Assembly (NCBI GenBank): GCA_019310975.1
Contig: JAFDDH010000009.1
Span: 1-42,040, forward strand
DNA from: Deltaproteobacteria bacterium
GTDB taxonomy: Bacteria > Myxococcota_A > UBA9160 > UBA4427
Length of the DNA stretch: 42,040 nucleotides
Reading direction: 5' to 3'
A program made the position numbers and the translations under genes. Shown here in pieces: positions 29,727 to 38,885 of the stretch. Position 1 is the stretch's first letter. Every line of letters begins with the position of its first letter. Under the pieces are notes generated by a model. That model was not told the origin of the DNA. It was given only the letters and a program-made list of their open reading frames with translations, and ran no database searches.

Positions 29727-30506
29727 ATGACTGAGACTCCGGCCAGCACACCCGCCCGCACCGCCGTGGTGACCGGCGCCTCCTCGGGTCTCGGCGTCGC
29801 GATCGCGCGTGCACTCGGCGCGCTTGGCTGGCGCGTGGCCGTCGGCGCGCGACGCGAGACGCGTCTGGCCGATACCGCACGGGATGTCGAAGCGGCCGGC
29901 GGCGAGGCCTTCGCGCACCGGCTCGACGTCGCCGACCCCGCCTCCGTCGATCTCTTCTTCGATGCGGTGGAGAAGCGCTTTGGCCGCGTGGATGTCGTGG
30001 TCAACAACGCCGGCCTCAGCCAACCTGGTCGTGTCCAGGATCTCGATCCGAAGGACATCGCATATGAGATCTCGGTCAACCTGCTCGGAGCGATCCAGGT
30101 GACGCGCCGTGCGCTCTCGCCCCTCCTCAAGCAGGGCGCTCGGGGCGACGTCGTCTTCATCACGTCGGACGCCACTCGCCAGCCTCGGCCGCGACAGAGC
30201 GTGTACACCGCTACCAAGGCGGGGCTCGAAGGCTTCTCGCGCGCACTCTCGATGGAGCTGGAGGGAACCGGTATCCGCTCGACGATCGTCCGCCCCGGTC
30301 CCACCCTTTCGGAGTACGCGGCTTCGTGGAAACCGGGGACGATCGCCGAGATCATGCCCTACTGGAAACACTTCGGGCTACAGCGGCACAATGGCGTCAT
30401 GCCCGCCGACGCCGTGGCGCGTGCCGTCGTGCTGGCGTTGACGACGCCGCCGGGTGTCCACCTGGATACCATCGAGGTCCAGCCCGAGGCGCCCGTGAAC
30501 GACTGA
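29727..30506 (+). CDS. SDR family oxidoreductase
   Basis: VVTGASSGLGVAIARALG, NNAG, YTATKAG motifs. Confidence 0.94.
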   Translation: MTETPASTPARTAVVTGASSGLGVAIARALGALGWRVAVGARRETRLADTARDVEAAGGEAFAHRLDVADPASVDLFFDAVEKRFGRVDVVVNNAGLSQPGRVQDLDPKDIAYEISVNLLGAIQVTRRALSPLLKQGARGDVVFITSDATRQPRPRQSVYTATKAGLEGFSRALSMELEGTGIRSTIVRPGPTLSEYAASWKPGTIAEIMPYWKHFGLQRHNGVMPADAVARAVVLALTTPPGVHLDTIEVQPEAPVND

Positions 30507-30577
30507 GGCGCGTGGCCGAAGTCAACGAAACGACGAGCAGTCGAAACGATGTGATGATGTGATAGAGGAGCAGCTCA

Positions 30578-30958
30578 TTGGCAGAGAAGGATCGCTGGGA
30601 GCGAGGATACGAAAAGTTTCAGCAGGTCTACTGCGGCGACGTGGTGGCCCCACCGCGCGGCACGAACGACTTCTTCGATCTGATGATGGAGAACCTCTTC
30701 TGCGATGTCTGGACGCGTCCACAGCTCAGCCAGCGCGACCGCCGGTTGGTCATGCTGGGAGCCATCGCCGCGCTGGGCGAGCAGATGACCTTCGGCATCC
30801 AGGTCAAAGCCGCACTCAAGAACGACGAGCTCACGCCGGAGCAGGTGCGCGAGATCCTGATCCACATGTCGCAATATGCCGGCTATCCGCGCGTAGCGGG
30901 TCTGATCGCGGAGACCGAGGGCAAGATCGCCGAGGTCGCCAAGGAGCGCGCCAAGTAG
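30578..30958 (+). CDS. Carboxymuconolactone decarboxylase family protein
   Basis: 126 aa; DRRLVMLGAIAALGEQMTFGIQVKAALKNDELTPEQVREILIHMSQYAGYPRV; TTG start with gaggag RBS. Confidence 0.9.
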   Translation: MAEKDRWERGYEKFQQVYCGDVVAPPRGTNDFFDLMMENLFCDVWTRPQLSQRDRRLVMLGAIAALGEQMTFGIQVKAALKNDELTPEQVREILIHMSQYAGYPRVAGLIAETEGKIAEVAKERAK

Positions 30959-30995
30959 GCGGAACGTCCACCCGGTGCGCCGTGCACGATCGCGG

Positions 30996-31601
30996 CTAGT
31001 GGCTCTCGCTGCCGGGGTCGGGCGGGAATCTTGTGAGGATCTTCGTGACGGCCTCGTGGATGGTCTGTTTGGATTTTTCCGGCGTGGTCTTCTTCGCCAG
31101 GCGCGTCGTCGCCGAACCGCGCCAGACCAGATCGGACGGATCCCCGTGCGTCACGTCGAGGATCAGCGTTCCCTCTTTGTACTGATCGACCACCGTCTGT
31201 GACCCGAAGCCACCGGGGCCGTAGCCCCAACCCGTGTGATAGCCGGGCCCGCCCGGTCCGTACCCGTATCCGTAGTGATTGTTGATCGTTGTGACGTCCA
31301 CCTTGTCCTCGACCACGAGGAAGAAGGAGATCTGGAAGTCCGCCCTCGCTCGGTCGACCTGCTGATGACCCTTCGAAGCGAGCTGCTGCTCGACAGCGCG
31401 CTTGACGCGGTCTTCGAAGAGTGTGTCCGCCTCGAGCACCACATCACCCTCTGACCGATGCGGCTGGGCGGCCCACGCCCAGGTGCGCAGCGATGTGAAA
31501 TCGAAGCCGGTATTCCAGTCCGAGTGGATCTTCATGCTGCTGCAGCCGCCCAAGCTGGCGACGGCCAGCAGCAGCGCAACCGTTGTGGCTATCCTCGTCA
31601 T
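30996..31601 (-). CDS. DUF4136 domain-containing lipoprotein
   Basis: Lipobox (ASLGGCSS), DWNTGFDFTSLRTWAWA, Gly/Tyr-rich segment, DPSDLVWRGSA near the C-terminus. Confidence 0.88.
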   Translation of the reverse strand: MTRIATTVALLLAVASLGGCSSMKIHSDWNTGFDFTSLRTWAWAAQPHRSEGDVVLEADTLFEDRVKRAVEQQLASKGHQQVDRARADFQISFFLVVEDKVDVTTINNHYGYGYGPGGPGYHTGWGYGPGGFGSQTVVDQYKEGTLILDVTHGDPSDLVWRGSATTRLAKKTTPEKSKQTIHEAVTKILTRFPPDPGSESH

Positions 31602-31632
31602 CGGAACCCCTCCTTGATCGCAGCCATTCGCA

Positions 31633-32394
31633 CTACTCCTCTGCCTTTCCAGTCATCGGCACGAATCGCACCGGCATCAGTGTCTTGCTCTCGAGGCCGC
31701 TCTCTGTGCGCGTGAAGACGCGAAGCTCCTGCCACGCCTCGCCCACTGGGATCACGAGATGGGCGCCGATGGCGAGCTGCTCGAGCAAGGGCGGCGGCAC
31801 CTTGCCCGGCGCGGCGGTGACGATGATGCCGTCGAAGGGCGCCTCCTCGGGCAGGCCCGCGTAGCCGTCGCCCACGATCACCTGCACGTTCTCATAGCCA
31901 TTCGCCGCCAGAACCTTCTTGGCTTGACGGGCCAACGTCTCGATGATCTCGATGCTGAAGACCTGCTCCACGAGCTCGGCGAGCACCGCAGCCTGGTAAC
32001 CGGATCCGGTGCCGACTTCGAGCACTCTGTCGCCGGGCTGCGGATCGAGCGCCTCCGTCATGGCGGCCACGATGAAGGGCTGCGAGATCGTCTGCTGCTC
32101 GCCGATCGGTAGGGGATGGTCCTCGTAGGCCTGATTGGCCAGTGAATCGGGCACGAATCGGTGTCGCTCGACTCGTCGCATGGCCGCCAGCACGCGCGGA
32201 TTGCGAATGCCGCGCGCCTCGATCTGTCGCTCCAACATTCGATCGCGCATGATCTTCCAGTTTCGCGGCTCGTCGTCACCGGCCCCGCCCTGATCAGCCC
32301 ATCCGGGCGCAGCACAGAGCACGATTGCCAGCGCGATCGCCATGCGAATCGGGCCAGACCGTGATGATCTCGTCTCGCGTCGCAGCCCCTGCAT
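31633..32394 (-). CDS. pcm: Protein-L-isoaspartate O-methyltransferase
   Basis: VERHRFVPDSLANQAYEDHPLPIGEQQTISQPFIVAAMTE, VLEVGTGSGYQAAVLAEL. Confidence 0.95.
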   Translation of the reverse strand: MQGLRRETRSSRSGPIRMAIALAIVLCAAPGWADQGGAGDDEPRNWKIMRDRMLERQIEARGIRNPRVLAAMRRVERHRFVPDSLANQAYEDHPLPIGEQQTISQPFIVAAMTEALDPQPGDRVLEVGTGSGYQAAVLAELVEQVFSIEIIETLARQAKKVLAANGYENVQVIVGDGYAGLPEEAPFDGIIVTAAPGKVPPPLLEQLAIGAHLVIPVGEAWQELRVFTRTESGLESKTLMPVRFVPMTGKAEE

Positions 32395-32715
32395 GCGCCT
32401 CCCTCGGCCGACGCCGCGGATCCGGGCTCAAGAGTAGACGATCTGTACCGGTTTCCGCAGAGAGTTGGAATCCTTCTTGTTCGCAAGGCCTCCCGCTGGC
32501 CGGGGCGGATTGGCGGCCGCTCGAGCCCGAGAAGCTTGATTCGCATCTCTCGCGCGATCTATTGCGTGCTCGAGCAGAGCGAGATTTTCGAGGTCTTGTG
32601 GAATCCGAGTTCCGGAGCCAGGCCCGGGGCTGTCGTGGCAGAGCGGACCCGGGCGACTCCGCTGGCTTGGCGGGCGGCGCGTGTCGCGCTGAGGTGTGAC
32701 CCGCCGCAGGTCCCG

Positions 32716-32733
32716 CGCGCGATTCATCGCGCG
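32716..32733. terminator. Perfect palindromic hairpin cgcgcgat-tc-atcgcgcg just downstream of the WrbA-like gene
   Basis: 8-bp perfect inverted repeat 17 nt beyond the stop at 32750 (reverse strand); no clear U-tract. Confidence 0.4.
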
Positions 32734-32749
32734 AGCCGCACACGTGACT

Positions 32750-33349
32750 TCACGAGTGGGCCGATGCGGATCGACCCGCGCCCAGCTCCGAGGCGATGCG
32801 GGCGACGCGCGCCCCGAGCTCCGCGCCCGACTTGCGGTCGCCATCGTGGAGCGTGATTTCGGTACTGCCGAACACGCCCTGACCGACCGCGCCCAGGAAG
32901 ACGCTCAGACGGTTGATACCCTCGTCATTCATCGGGGTACGCTCCATTCCGACCCAGACCATGCCGTGTTGAAGGCCGAAGTAGAGCAGATCCGAGAGCG
33001 TGTTCAGCTTGTCGCCGCTGGGCGTGGCCGAGACGGTGAAGCCCGCCCCGACCTTGTCCTTCCACACGCGCGGGTACCAACGATCCAGGGTGGCGTCGAA
33101 GAACGCCTTGAGGGGCGATGAGATGCAGCCCATCCAGGTCGGGCAGCCGAAGATGATTGCGTCGGCTTCGTCGAGCTCCGCGAGCATCTGGGCATTCGTC
33201 CACACTCCGGCCTCGAAGTCGTCGGGCACGATGGCATGCAGGCTCGCCTCGACTCCCGGAATCGACGATGCGCCTTCGAGTACGCCCTCGGCCATGATCT
33301 TCGTATGGCCGTCCTTCGAGTGGTAGACCACTGAAACCTTCGTCAACAT
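32750..33349 (-). CDS. WrbA-like flavodoxin / NAD(P)H:quinone oxidoreductase
   Basis: VSVVYHSKDGHTKIMAEGV flavodoxin motif; FGCPTWMGCISSPLKAFFDAT. Confidence 0.9.
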   Translation of the reverse strand: MLTKVSVVYHSKDGHTKIMAEGVLEGASSIPGVEASLHAIVPDDFEAGVWTNAQMLAELDEADAIIFGCPTWMGCISSPLKAFFDATLDRWYPRVWKDKVGAGFTVSATPSGDKLNTLSDLLYFGLQHGMVWVGMERTPMNDEGINRLSVFLGAVGQGVFGSTEITLHDGDRKSGAELGARVARIASELGAGRSASAHS

Positions 33350-33374
33350 CCTCTCCTCATTGGCTCGAAGCCCA

Positions 33375-34211
33375 TCACGCGGCCCCTCTCGCTCGCGCTC
33401 GTACTGCGCGCATTGCGTCCCCTACTCGGCGGGCGATCTGCCGCGGCGAGCCCCACGCCAGCAGCTCATCGCTAAAAATCTCGGCACAGAGCGGCGCGAC
33501 GCTGCCAATCTGGTGCAATACGCCGAGCCAGCCGTCGAGATCGATATCGCCCTCCCCCGGCACGAGGCGATGGTGCAGTGTTTCGATGACCGGATCGTCC
33601 ATCGATTCGGCAGGTGCGTCGTTCACCTGCGTGCCCAGCACACGCTCACCCGGAATCGCGCGTAGATCGTCGAGGCTCGTCGCGCCGCGATGGCAGTGCC
33701 AGGTATCGACCATGATTCCCGTGCGCTCGCATCCGGATCGCTCTACGACCTGCCAGGCCGTGCGAAGATCGGGCACGGACATGAAGGGGACGAACTCCAG
33801 ATAGGCCTTCAGCCCGTGCTCTGCGGCCCGGCCCGCGACGCCGGCGAAGACCTCCGCCATCTGATCGAGCGGAGCCTCACCCTCGGAGATCATCACCACG
33901 TTGATGTAGCGCGCACCGAGCGCTTCGCCGGCCTCGTACATCAGGGCTTCGCCCTCGAAGACGCTGGACGCTTTGGCAGCAGGCAGATGACAGACCAGCG
34001 CGTCCACATCGTTCACGACCAGGCCATGGTCGTCGAGAAGGGAGCGCATGTCGGCGACAGACAACCCATCGCGCCGGGCGCCCAGCCAGGTCTCGTGCGG
34101 CCAGATCGAGAGCCCCGTGAAACCGCCGGCCCGCGCCGCCTCCACCAGCTCGGGCAGGGGCGGATGGCCCAGCGTGGAGGCCGTCACGAGCAGGTCATCG
34201 GGCCCCAGCAT
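33375..34211 (-). CDS. Sugar phosphate isomerase/epimerase family protein (xylose isomerase-like TIM barrel)
   Basis: 278 aa; AARAGGFTGLSIWP, YLEFVPFMSVPDLRTAWQVV, GIMVDTWHCHRG, PGEGDIDLDGWL. Confidence 0.88.
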   Translation of the reverse strand: MLGPDDLLVTASTLGHPPLPELVEAARAGGFTGLSIWPHETWLGARRDGLSVADMRSLLDDHGLVVNDVDALVCHLPAAKASSVFEGEALMYEAGEALGARYINVVMISEGEAPLDQMAEVFAGVAGRAAEHGLKAYLEFVPFMSVPDLRTAWQVVERSGCERTGIMVDTWHCHRGATSLDDLRAIPGERVLGTQVNDAPAESMDDPVIETLHHRLVPGEGDIDLDGWLGVLHQIGSVAPLCAEIFSDELLAWGSPRQIARRVGDAMRAVRARARGAA

Positions 34212-34232
34212 GCATCGTCCTCTCTGTGTCGC

Positions 34233-35858
34233 TCATTCGCTCGCGCCCTCGAGTGTACCGGCCGGGCCCCTTCGCCTCACGATTCCGATTCCGATCGCAA
34301 GCGTCGCAAGCTGACAGGCGTGAGGGAAGAGCCATCCGAAGCGTGCGAAGGGCGTGGGATCGCGCTCGGTGTTGCGCGCCAGCGCAATGCGCTCCACGAG
34401 CATCTCTGGGGGAAACTCCGCCAGCGTGTCCAGGGCAACCGGGCGGAGCGGAATGTGCGCCACCACGCGACCGGTATTGTCCACCACCGCGCTCACGCCG
34501 GTGCTCACGCTGCGCAGCATCGGAATACGGTGCTCGATACTGCGGAACTGCGCCAACGCCAGGTGCTCCCAGGGCTCGGCGCTATCGCCGTACCAGGCGT
34601 CGATGGTCACGTTGACGAAGAGATCGACACCACCGGGTAGCGCGGCCACCTCGCGCACGAAGCTCGGGATGATGTCCTCGTAACAGATCAGAGGACCGGC
34701 GGCGAAGGTCCGCTCCGGCCGGGGCGGTGACGTCTCGACCGGCAGCACGAAGCGCACCGGTGCCTCGCCCCGCTCGTGGTGCCCGATGTACGGGATCAGG
34801 TCGCTGACCCACTCCGGATCGATGATGGGAATCACCTCGCCGAAGGGCACGAGGTTCACTTTGTCGTATTCGCCCAGCACCTCACCGTCGGCGGCGAGGC
34901 TGTAGACGGTGTTCCAACCGAATCGCTCACCGGGCGCCCGCGTGTTGGCACCAAAGATCGTGGCAGTACGGTGGCGCACCAGCACCCGGCCCGGTCCGAG
35001 GTCGCGATCGTGTCGAAAGGGCCGCTCGATTCGGTAGGGATAGGCGCCCGCCTCGGGCCAGACGATCAGATCCACGCCGACGCGCTCTGCGCGGGCCGAC
35101 GGAGCCGTCAGCCGAGCCATCTTGATGCCCGAAGGCACACCGCCGACCGGCAGGTTCGGTTGCACGATGCCGACACGCAGCGACGGTGCGCCCTCGGCCT
35201 CGGCGACGAGGACACCCATGCGCCAGCTCCCATAGCCAAAGAGCAGGCTCGGAATCACGACGGCGATCGCGAAGTCCCGCGCCATCGCGCGCCCCGGCCG
35301 CGCAACGACTGCACGCGCCGCGAAGAGCGCGGCCCCGATCACGATCGATTCGACGAGGTGGACGCCGCCGACCTCGGCCAGCTGCATCCATTCGGGCCGC
35401 TCCGCAAAACCGAGCAGGGGTGTGTAGGGAAAGAGATTGGGCCACAGGTTCTGGATCGAGACGAAGAGCACGATCGCCCAGGCGAAGGACGCGACGCCTT
35501 CGCGCGGGCCGGCGCGAAGTCCGACGGACCAGATCACATAGGGGATGGCCATCCAGATCGAGAAGATCAGCAGTCCGATGCACGCCAGCGCCCAGGGCAG
35601 GCCGGCGAAGCGCACGAGCATTTCGGCGATCCAGGGAAAGCCTCCGAGACCCACACCCATCCCGCCGGCCAGGCCCAGCCACGCAGCCTGGCGCAGGCTC
35701 ACGATCTCACGGCGCACGATCACCAGCAGCGGCACCCAGCCGAGCCAATGCCCCAGCGTCCATCCGTTCGGTGGTGCACCCAGTGCAAGGATGAAGGAAG
35801 AGCTCGCCGCGACGGCGACACTCGGAGCGAAGCCGAGCGAGAGGAGTCGCGACTGCAT
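34233..35858 (-). CDS. lnt: Apolipoprotein N-acyltransferase
   Basis: N-terminal TM bundle then nitrilase domain with WPEAGAYPY (Glu), YDKVNLVPFGE (Lys), GPLICYEDIIP (Cys); start at ATG 35858. Confidence 0.93.
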   Translation of the reverse strand: MQSRLLSLGFAPSVAVAASSSFILALGAPPNGWTLGHWLGWVPLLVIVRREIVSLRQAAWLGLAGGMGVGLGGFPWIAEMLVRFAGLPWALACIGLLIFSIWMAIPYVIWSVGLRAGPREGVASFAWAIVLFVSIQNLWPNLFPYTPLLGFAERPEWMQLAEVGGVHLVESIVIGAALFAARAVVARPGRAMARDFAIAVVIPSLLFGYGSWRMGVLVAEAEGAPSLRVGIVQPNLPVGGVPSGIKMARLTAPSARAERVGVDLIVWPEAGAYPYRIERPFRHDRDLGPGRVLVRHRTATIFGANTRAPGERFGWNTVYSLAADGEVLGEYDKVNLVPFGEVIPIIDPEWVSDLIPYIGHHERGEAPVRFVLPVETSPPRPERTFAAGPLICYEDIIPSFVREVAALPGGVDLFVNVTIDAWYGDSAEPWEHLALAQFRSIEHRIPMLRSVSTGVSAVVDNTGRVVAHIPLRPVALDTLAEFPPEMLVERIALARNTERDPTPFARFGWLFPHACQLATLAIGIGIVRRRGPAGTLEGASE

Positions 35859-35940
35859 GCGGGAAGCGTGAACGATCCGCTCAGGGCTCGCCACCTTGCC
35901 GCGGCGGCGAAGCCGACGACGAAAGTCTATCGTGCGCCGC

Positions 35941-36564
35941 ATGCGCGTGGGTGCCGCTCTCCTCGTCTGGCTCTGGCTGGCGCTCGGGCCCCTCGGACCG
36001 GCACGCGCCGAGAGCGAAGCCGAGGAGAGTCCACCCGCCCTCTTCGTCGTCGGGCCCCGGACTGCGGGTCTCGCGCTCGGTTACGGGCACGGCGTTTCGG
36101 TCATCGCGGCGGGCGAGTTCGAGAGCAGCGGTGCGCGTATGCTGCTGGTCGTGCCCCACTGGCAGATGGACATGACACGCCCCCCCCTGCATCCGGCCTG
36201 GTACAAGGGCAGCCTGGCGATCCGCCTCGAGCCCACATTCGGGGTCAACTTTCGCCCTCGCTCGGGCTACTTGATCGGCCTCAACATGCTGCTTCGCTAT
36301 CGCTTCTTGCGCTGGGAATCGGTGGCTCCCTATCTGGAGCTCGGCGCCGGTCCTGCCTACATCGACCTCGATATTCGCGACCAGATCGATGGATTCGCAT
36401 TCATTCCCACCGCGGGCGCCGGTGTCACCTGGCGCACCTGGGAACGCGTCTCGCTGGAGCTGGGCGTGCGCCTGCAACACATCTCGAACGCGTATACGCG
36501 ACGACCGAATGGGGGCGTCGATACCGTGCAGGTGCTGCTGGGCGCGGCCTACCACTTCGATTGA
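35941..36564 (+). CDS. PagL-like lipid A 3-O-deacylase / acyloxyacyl hydrolase family (second copy)
   Basis: Signal peptide, beta-barrel pattern, RLQHISNAYTRRPNGGVDTVQVLLGAAYHF. Confidence 0.86.
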   Translation: MRVGAALLVWLWLALGPLGPARAESEAEESPPALFVVGPRTAGLALGYGHGVSVIAAGEFESSGARMLLVVPHWQMDMTRPPLHPAWYKGSLAIRLEPTFGVNFRPRSGYLIGLNMLLRYRFLRWESVAPYLELGAGPAYIDLDIRDQIDGFAFIPTAGAGVTWRTWERVSLELGVRLQHISNAYTRRPNGGVDTVQVLLGAAYHFD

Positions 36565-36645
36565 GGGGCGACGATCGAGGAGCAACGCCGACCGGAGCGA
36601 GTTGCTAGCGTCCCGTCCCACCTCACCGCACATCACGGAGACCCC

Positions 36646-37416
36646 ATGGACATCGAAGGAATCGGCGCGGTCATTACCGGCGGAGGATCCGGGCTCGGCG
36701 AGGCCACTGCACGCGCGTTGGCGGCGCGCGGCGCACGTGTCGGCCTGCTCGATCTCGGGCGCTCGAAGGGGGCCGAGGTCGCAAAGGATATCGGGGACGC
36801 TGCGCTCTTCCTCGAGGCCGACGTCAGCAGCGAGGAACAGGTCACCACTGCCCTCGACCACGCCCGGGAAGCGTTCGGCGCACTTCACGTCACGGTCAAC
36901 TGCGCGGGAGTCGGCATGGCGGGGCGCACCCTCGGCAGGGGGAACGAACCCTTCAGCCTCGACCTCTTCCGGCGTACCATCGAGGTGAATCTCGTCGGCA
37001 CATTCAACGTCATCCGCCTGGCCGCGGCCCGCATGGCGGACAATCAGCCCAACGATGAGGGCGAGCGCGGCGTGATCGTCAACACCGCCTCGATCGCGGC
37101 CTTCGAAGGACAGATCGGGCAGTGCGCGTACTCCGCTTCGAAGGGCGGCGTCGTGGGCATGACGCTGCCGATCGCGCGGGACCTCTCGCGCAGCGGGATC
37201 CGCGTTGTGACCATTGCACCCGGGCTCTTCGGCACCCCGATGCTGATGGGTCTACCCGAGCCGGCCCGCGACGCGCTGGGCGCCTCGATTCCCTTCCCGT
37301 CGCGGCTGGGCAAGCCGCCGGAGTACGGCGCCCTCGCCTGCCAGATCGTCGAGAATCCAATGCTCAATGGCGGGGTGATCCGCCTGGACGGCGCCCTGCG
37401 GATGGCACCCAAATAG
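36646..37416 (+). CDS. SDR family oxidoreductase (3-hydroxyacyl-CoA dehydrogenase type-2-like)
   Basis: [50 protein letters not shown]. Confidence 0.94.
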   Translation: MDIEGIGAVITGGGSGLGEATARALAARGARVGLLDLGRSKGAEVAKDIGDAALFLEADVSSEEQVTTALDHAREAFGALHVTVNCAGVGMAGRTLGRGNEPFSLDLFRRTIEVNLVGTFNVIRLAAARMADNQPNDEGERGVIVNTASIAAFEGQIGQCAYSASKGGVVGMTLPIARDLSRSGIRVVTIAPGLFGTPMLMGLPEPARDALGASIPFPSRLGKPPEYGALACQIVENPMLNGGVIRLDGALRMAPK

Positions 37417-37480
37417 CCGAAATATCAGCTCTATTGGGGTCCACCTCAAATTCTGGACCGGTCGTGCCGATGACTGGGGC

Positions 37481-38125
37481 GTGGCTTGCTGCATCCCCGA
37501 CCGATATGCGTGGCAGAGTGCCGCCGGATTCCTGCTCGCGGCGATCGCGCTCACATGGATGGTGTCGGCCCCGGCCGCGAGTGCCGAGGACGACGCCCGG
37601 CCGATCGTTCTCACCAACGAGGACATCGATCGGATTCGTGCGCAGCCGGCCACGGATGAGCCCCGGGGCCCGGGGCTGATCCTGACCGGCGTCACGAGCG
37701 AAGCGCCAGCGCCAGAGGCGACGGGCGGCGACACCCACCCTGCGGCGCCGGCACCGGGAGCCGGTCCCCAGGCGGGCTCCTGGCAGGAGGAGTACTACCG
37801 CCTCAAAGCGATGGCGCTACGTCAGGCCATTGGACGCGGCGAGTCCATCGACTTCATGGACGCCATCGGGCCGGCGCAGGCCGAGAGCGCCTCACGCGAC
37901 GAGCATCGCGCGGTCGAGATCAGCGTGCCCGCGGCAGGGCCAGCGTGCATGTACGGCAAGGGGGGGATCCTGTTCCACCAGCCCGCCGGCGTCCAGTGCG
38001 GAGCCACACGCGGTGAGGCGGTCCGCAGGCGCTCATCCAGCAAGTACGACTCCTGCGTATACGACGCAGATGGAGGCGTGATCTACACCCCAACCGGCCG
38101 GCGCTGCAATCGCCACGGAGGCTAG
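37481..38125 (+). CDS. Secreted hypothetical protein with a C-terminal Cys-containing tandem motif
   Basis: Hydrophobic N-terminus ending ASAE, Pro/Ala/Gly-rich middle, CMYGKGGILFHQPAGVQC and CVYDADGGVIYTPTGRRC; start codon uncertain. Confidence 0.6.
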   Translation: MACCIPDRYAWQSAAGFLLAAIALTWMVSAPAASAEDDARPIVLTNEDIDRIRAQPATDEPRGPGLILTGVTSEAPAPEATGGDTHPAAPAPGAGPQAGSWQEEYYRLKAMALRQAIGRGESIDFMDAIGPAQAESASRDEHRAVEISVPAAGPACMYGKGGILFHQPAGVQCGATRGEAVRRRSSSKYDSCVYDADGGVIYTPTGRRCNRHGG

Positions 38126-38134
38126 GCTTCGCTG

Positions 38135-38192
38135 GCCACTCTTTCCGCTCACTCTTCTCGCTCACTCTTTTCGCTCACTCTTTTCGCTCACT
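38135..38192. repeat. Short tandem repeat, 13-bp unit cgctcactctttt, about 3.6 copies plus a degenerate leading copy
   Basis: Units at 38146-38158, 38159-38171, 38172-38184 and partial from 38185; preceded by ccactctttc. Confidence 0.9.
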
Positions 38193-38223
38193 ACGGCTCG
38201 TCACCATGCGGCCGCGGCGCGCG

Positions 38224-38643
38224 TCAGTGAAGCATGCGTGGCGCGAAGATCTCGGTCAGAACGTCCTTTACGCGGACGGGACCCGCGTCCGGCTTCACCT
38301 CGAGGAGGCGCAGCTCGAAGTTCGGCCGGCTCATGCTCGGAAATTCGTCGCAGAAGTCGCCGGTGAGCCGCTCCAGCACGCCGCTCGCACGGGTGGCGTC
38401 CACATCCGCGAGGTGAATCACGGCGCGCTCCCGTGTCATGCGGAAGATGGCGTCCTCGACGCGCAGAGCCGCCTGTAGGAAGTTCAGGTACTCGGGGAAG
38501 ACGAGATCCCCCTCCGCCGCGGCCAGCCCCGCAACCACCGAAGGAACGGAGTGTGTGACCGCGAGGTCGCAGACCCGCTCGATCAGCGCACTCAGCTTGC
38601 GCGGATCATCGATGCTGCTGCCTGACATGAGCGTCTCGAACAT
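38224..38643 (-). CDS. Hypothetical protein with degenerate GGDEF-like fold signature
   Basis: EYLNFLQAALRVEDAIFRMTRERAVIHLADVDATRASGVLERLTGDF resembles the GGDEF-domain core but lacks the GGDEF motif; start 38643. Confidence 0.5.
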   Translation of the reverse strand: MFETLMSGSSIDDPRKLSALIERVCDLAVTHSVPSVVAGLAAAEGDLVFPEYLNFLQAALRVEDAIFRMTRERAVIHLADVDATRASGVLERLTGDFCDEFPSMSRPNFELRLLEVKPDAGPVRVKDVLTEIFAPRMLH

Positions 38644-38768
38644 AACACCGGCCTTATCGACGTCAGTTCGGCCAATCTGAAGACAGCCGCCGCGCCGCGC
38701 ACCGAGGCCCTGCACGGGCGCGCAGAGCGGAGGCAGAGCGGACCCACGAGCTGCACACGACCCCGCAG

Positions 38769-38811
38769 GGCCGAGGCCTTACGCCCCACGCTCGGCCTGG
38801 AGGCCTCGGCC
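38769..38811. repeat. Perfect 10-bp inverted repeat ggccgaggcc ... ggcctcggcc with 23-nt spacer in divergent intergenic region
   Basis: Arms 38769-38778 and 38802-38811, directly read. Confidence 0.85.
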
Positions 38812-38885
38812 ACGCTCCCACCGCAGTGCTAAATACTCTCGGCGTCGCCTGCAGCGGCACGTCTCCGACGAGAGGTTCTTCTGAA

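Noticed and set aside
32513-32525. gcggccgctcgag (adjacent NotI/XhoI sites, near an aagctt) resembling a cloning-vector polylinker
   Set aside because: No further vector sequence on either side; adjacent 8- and 6-mers are unsurprising in GC-rich DNA.
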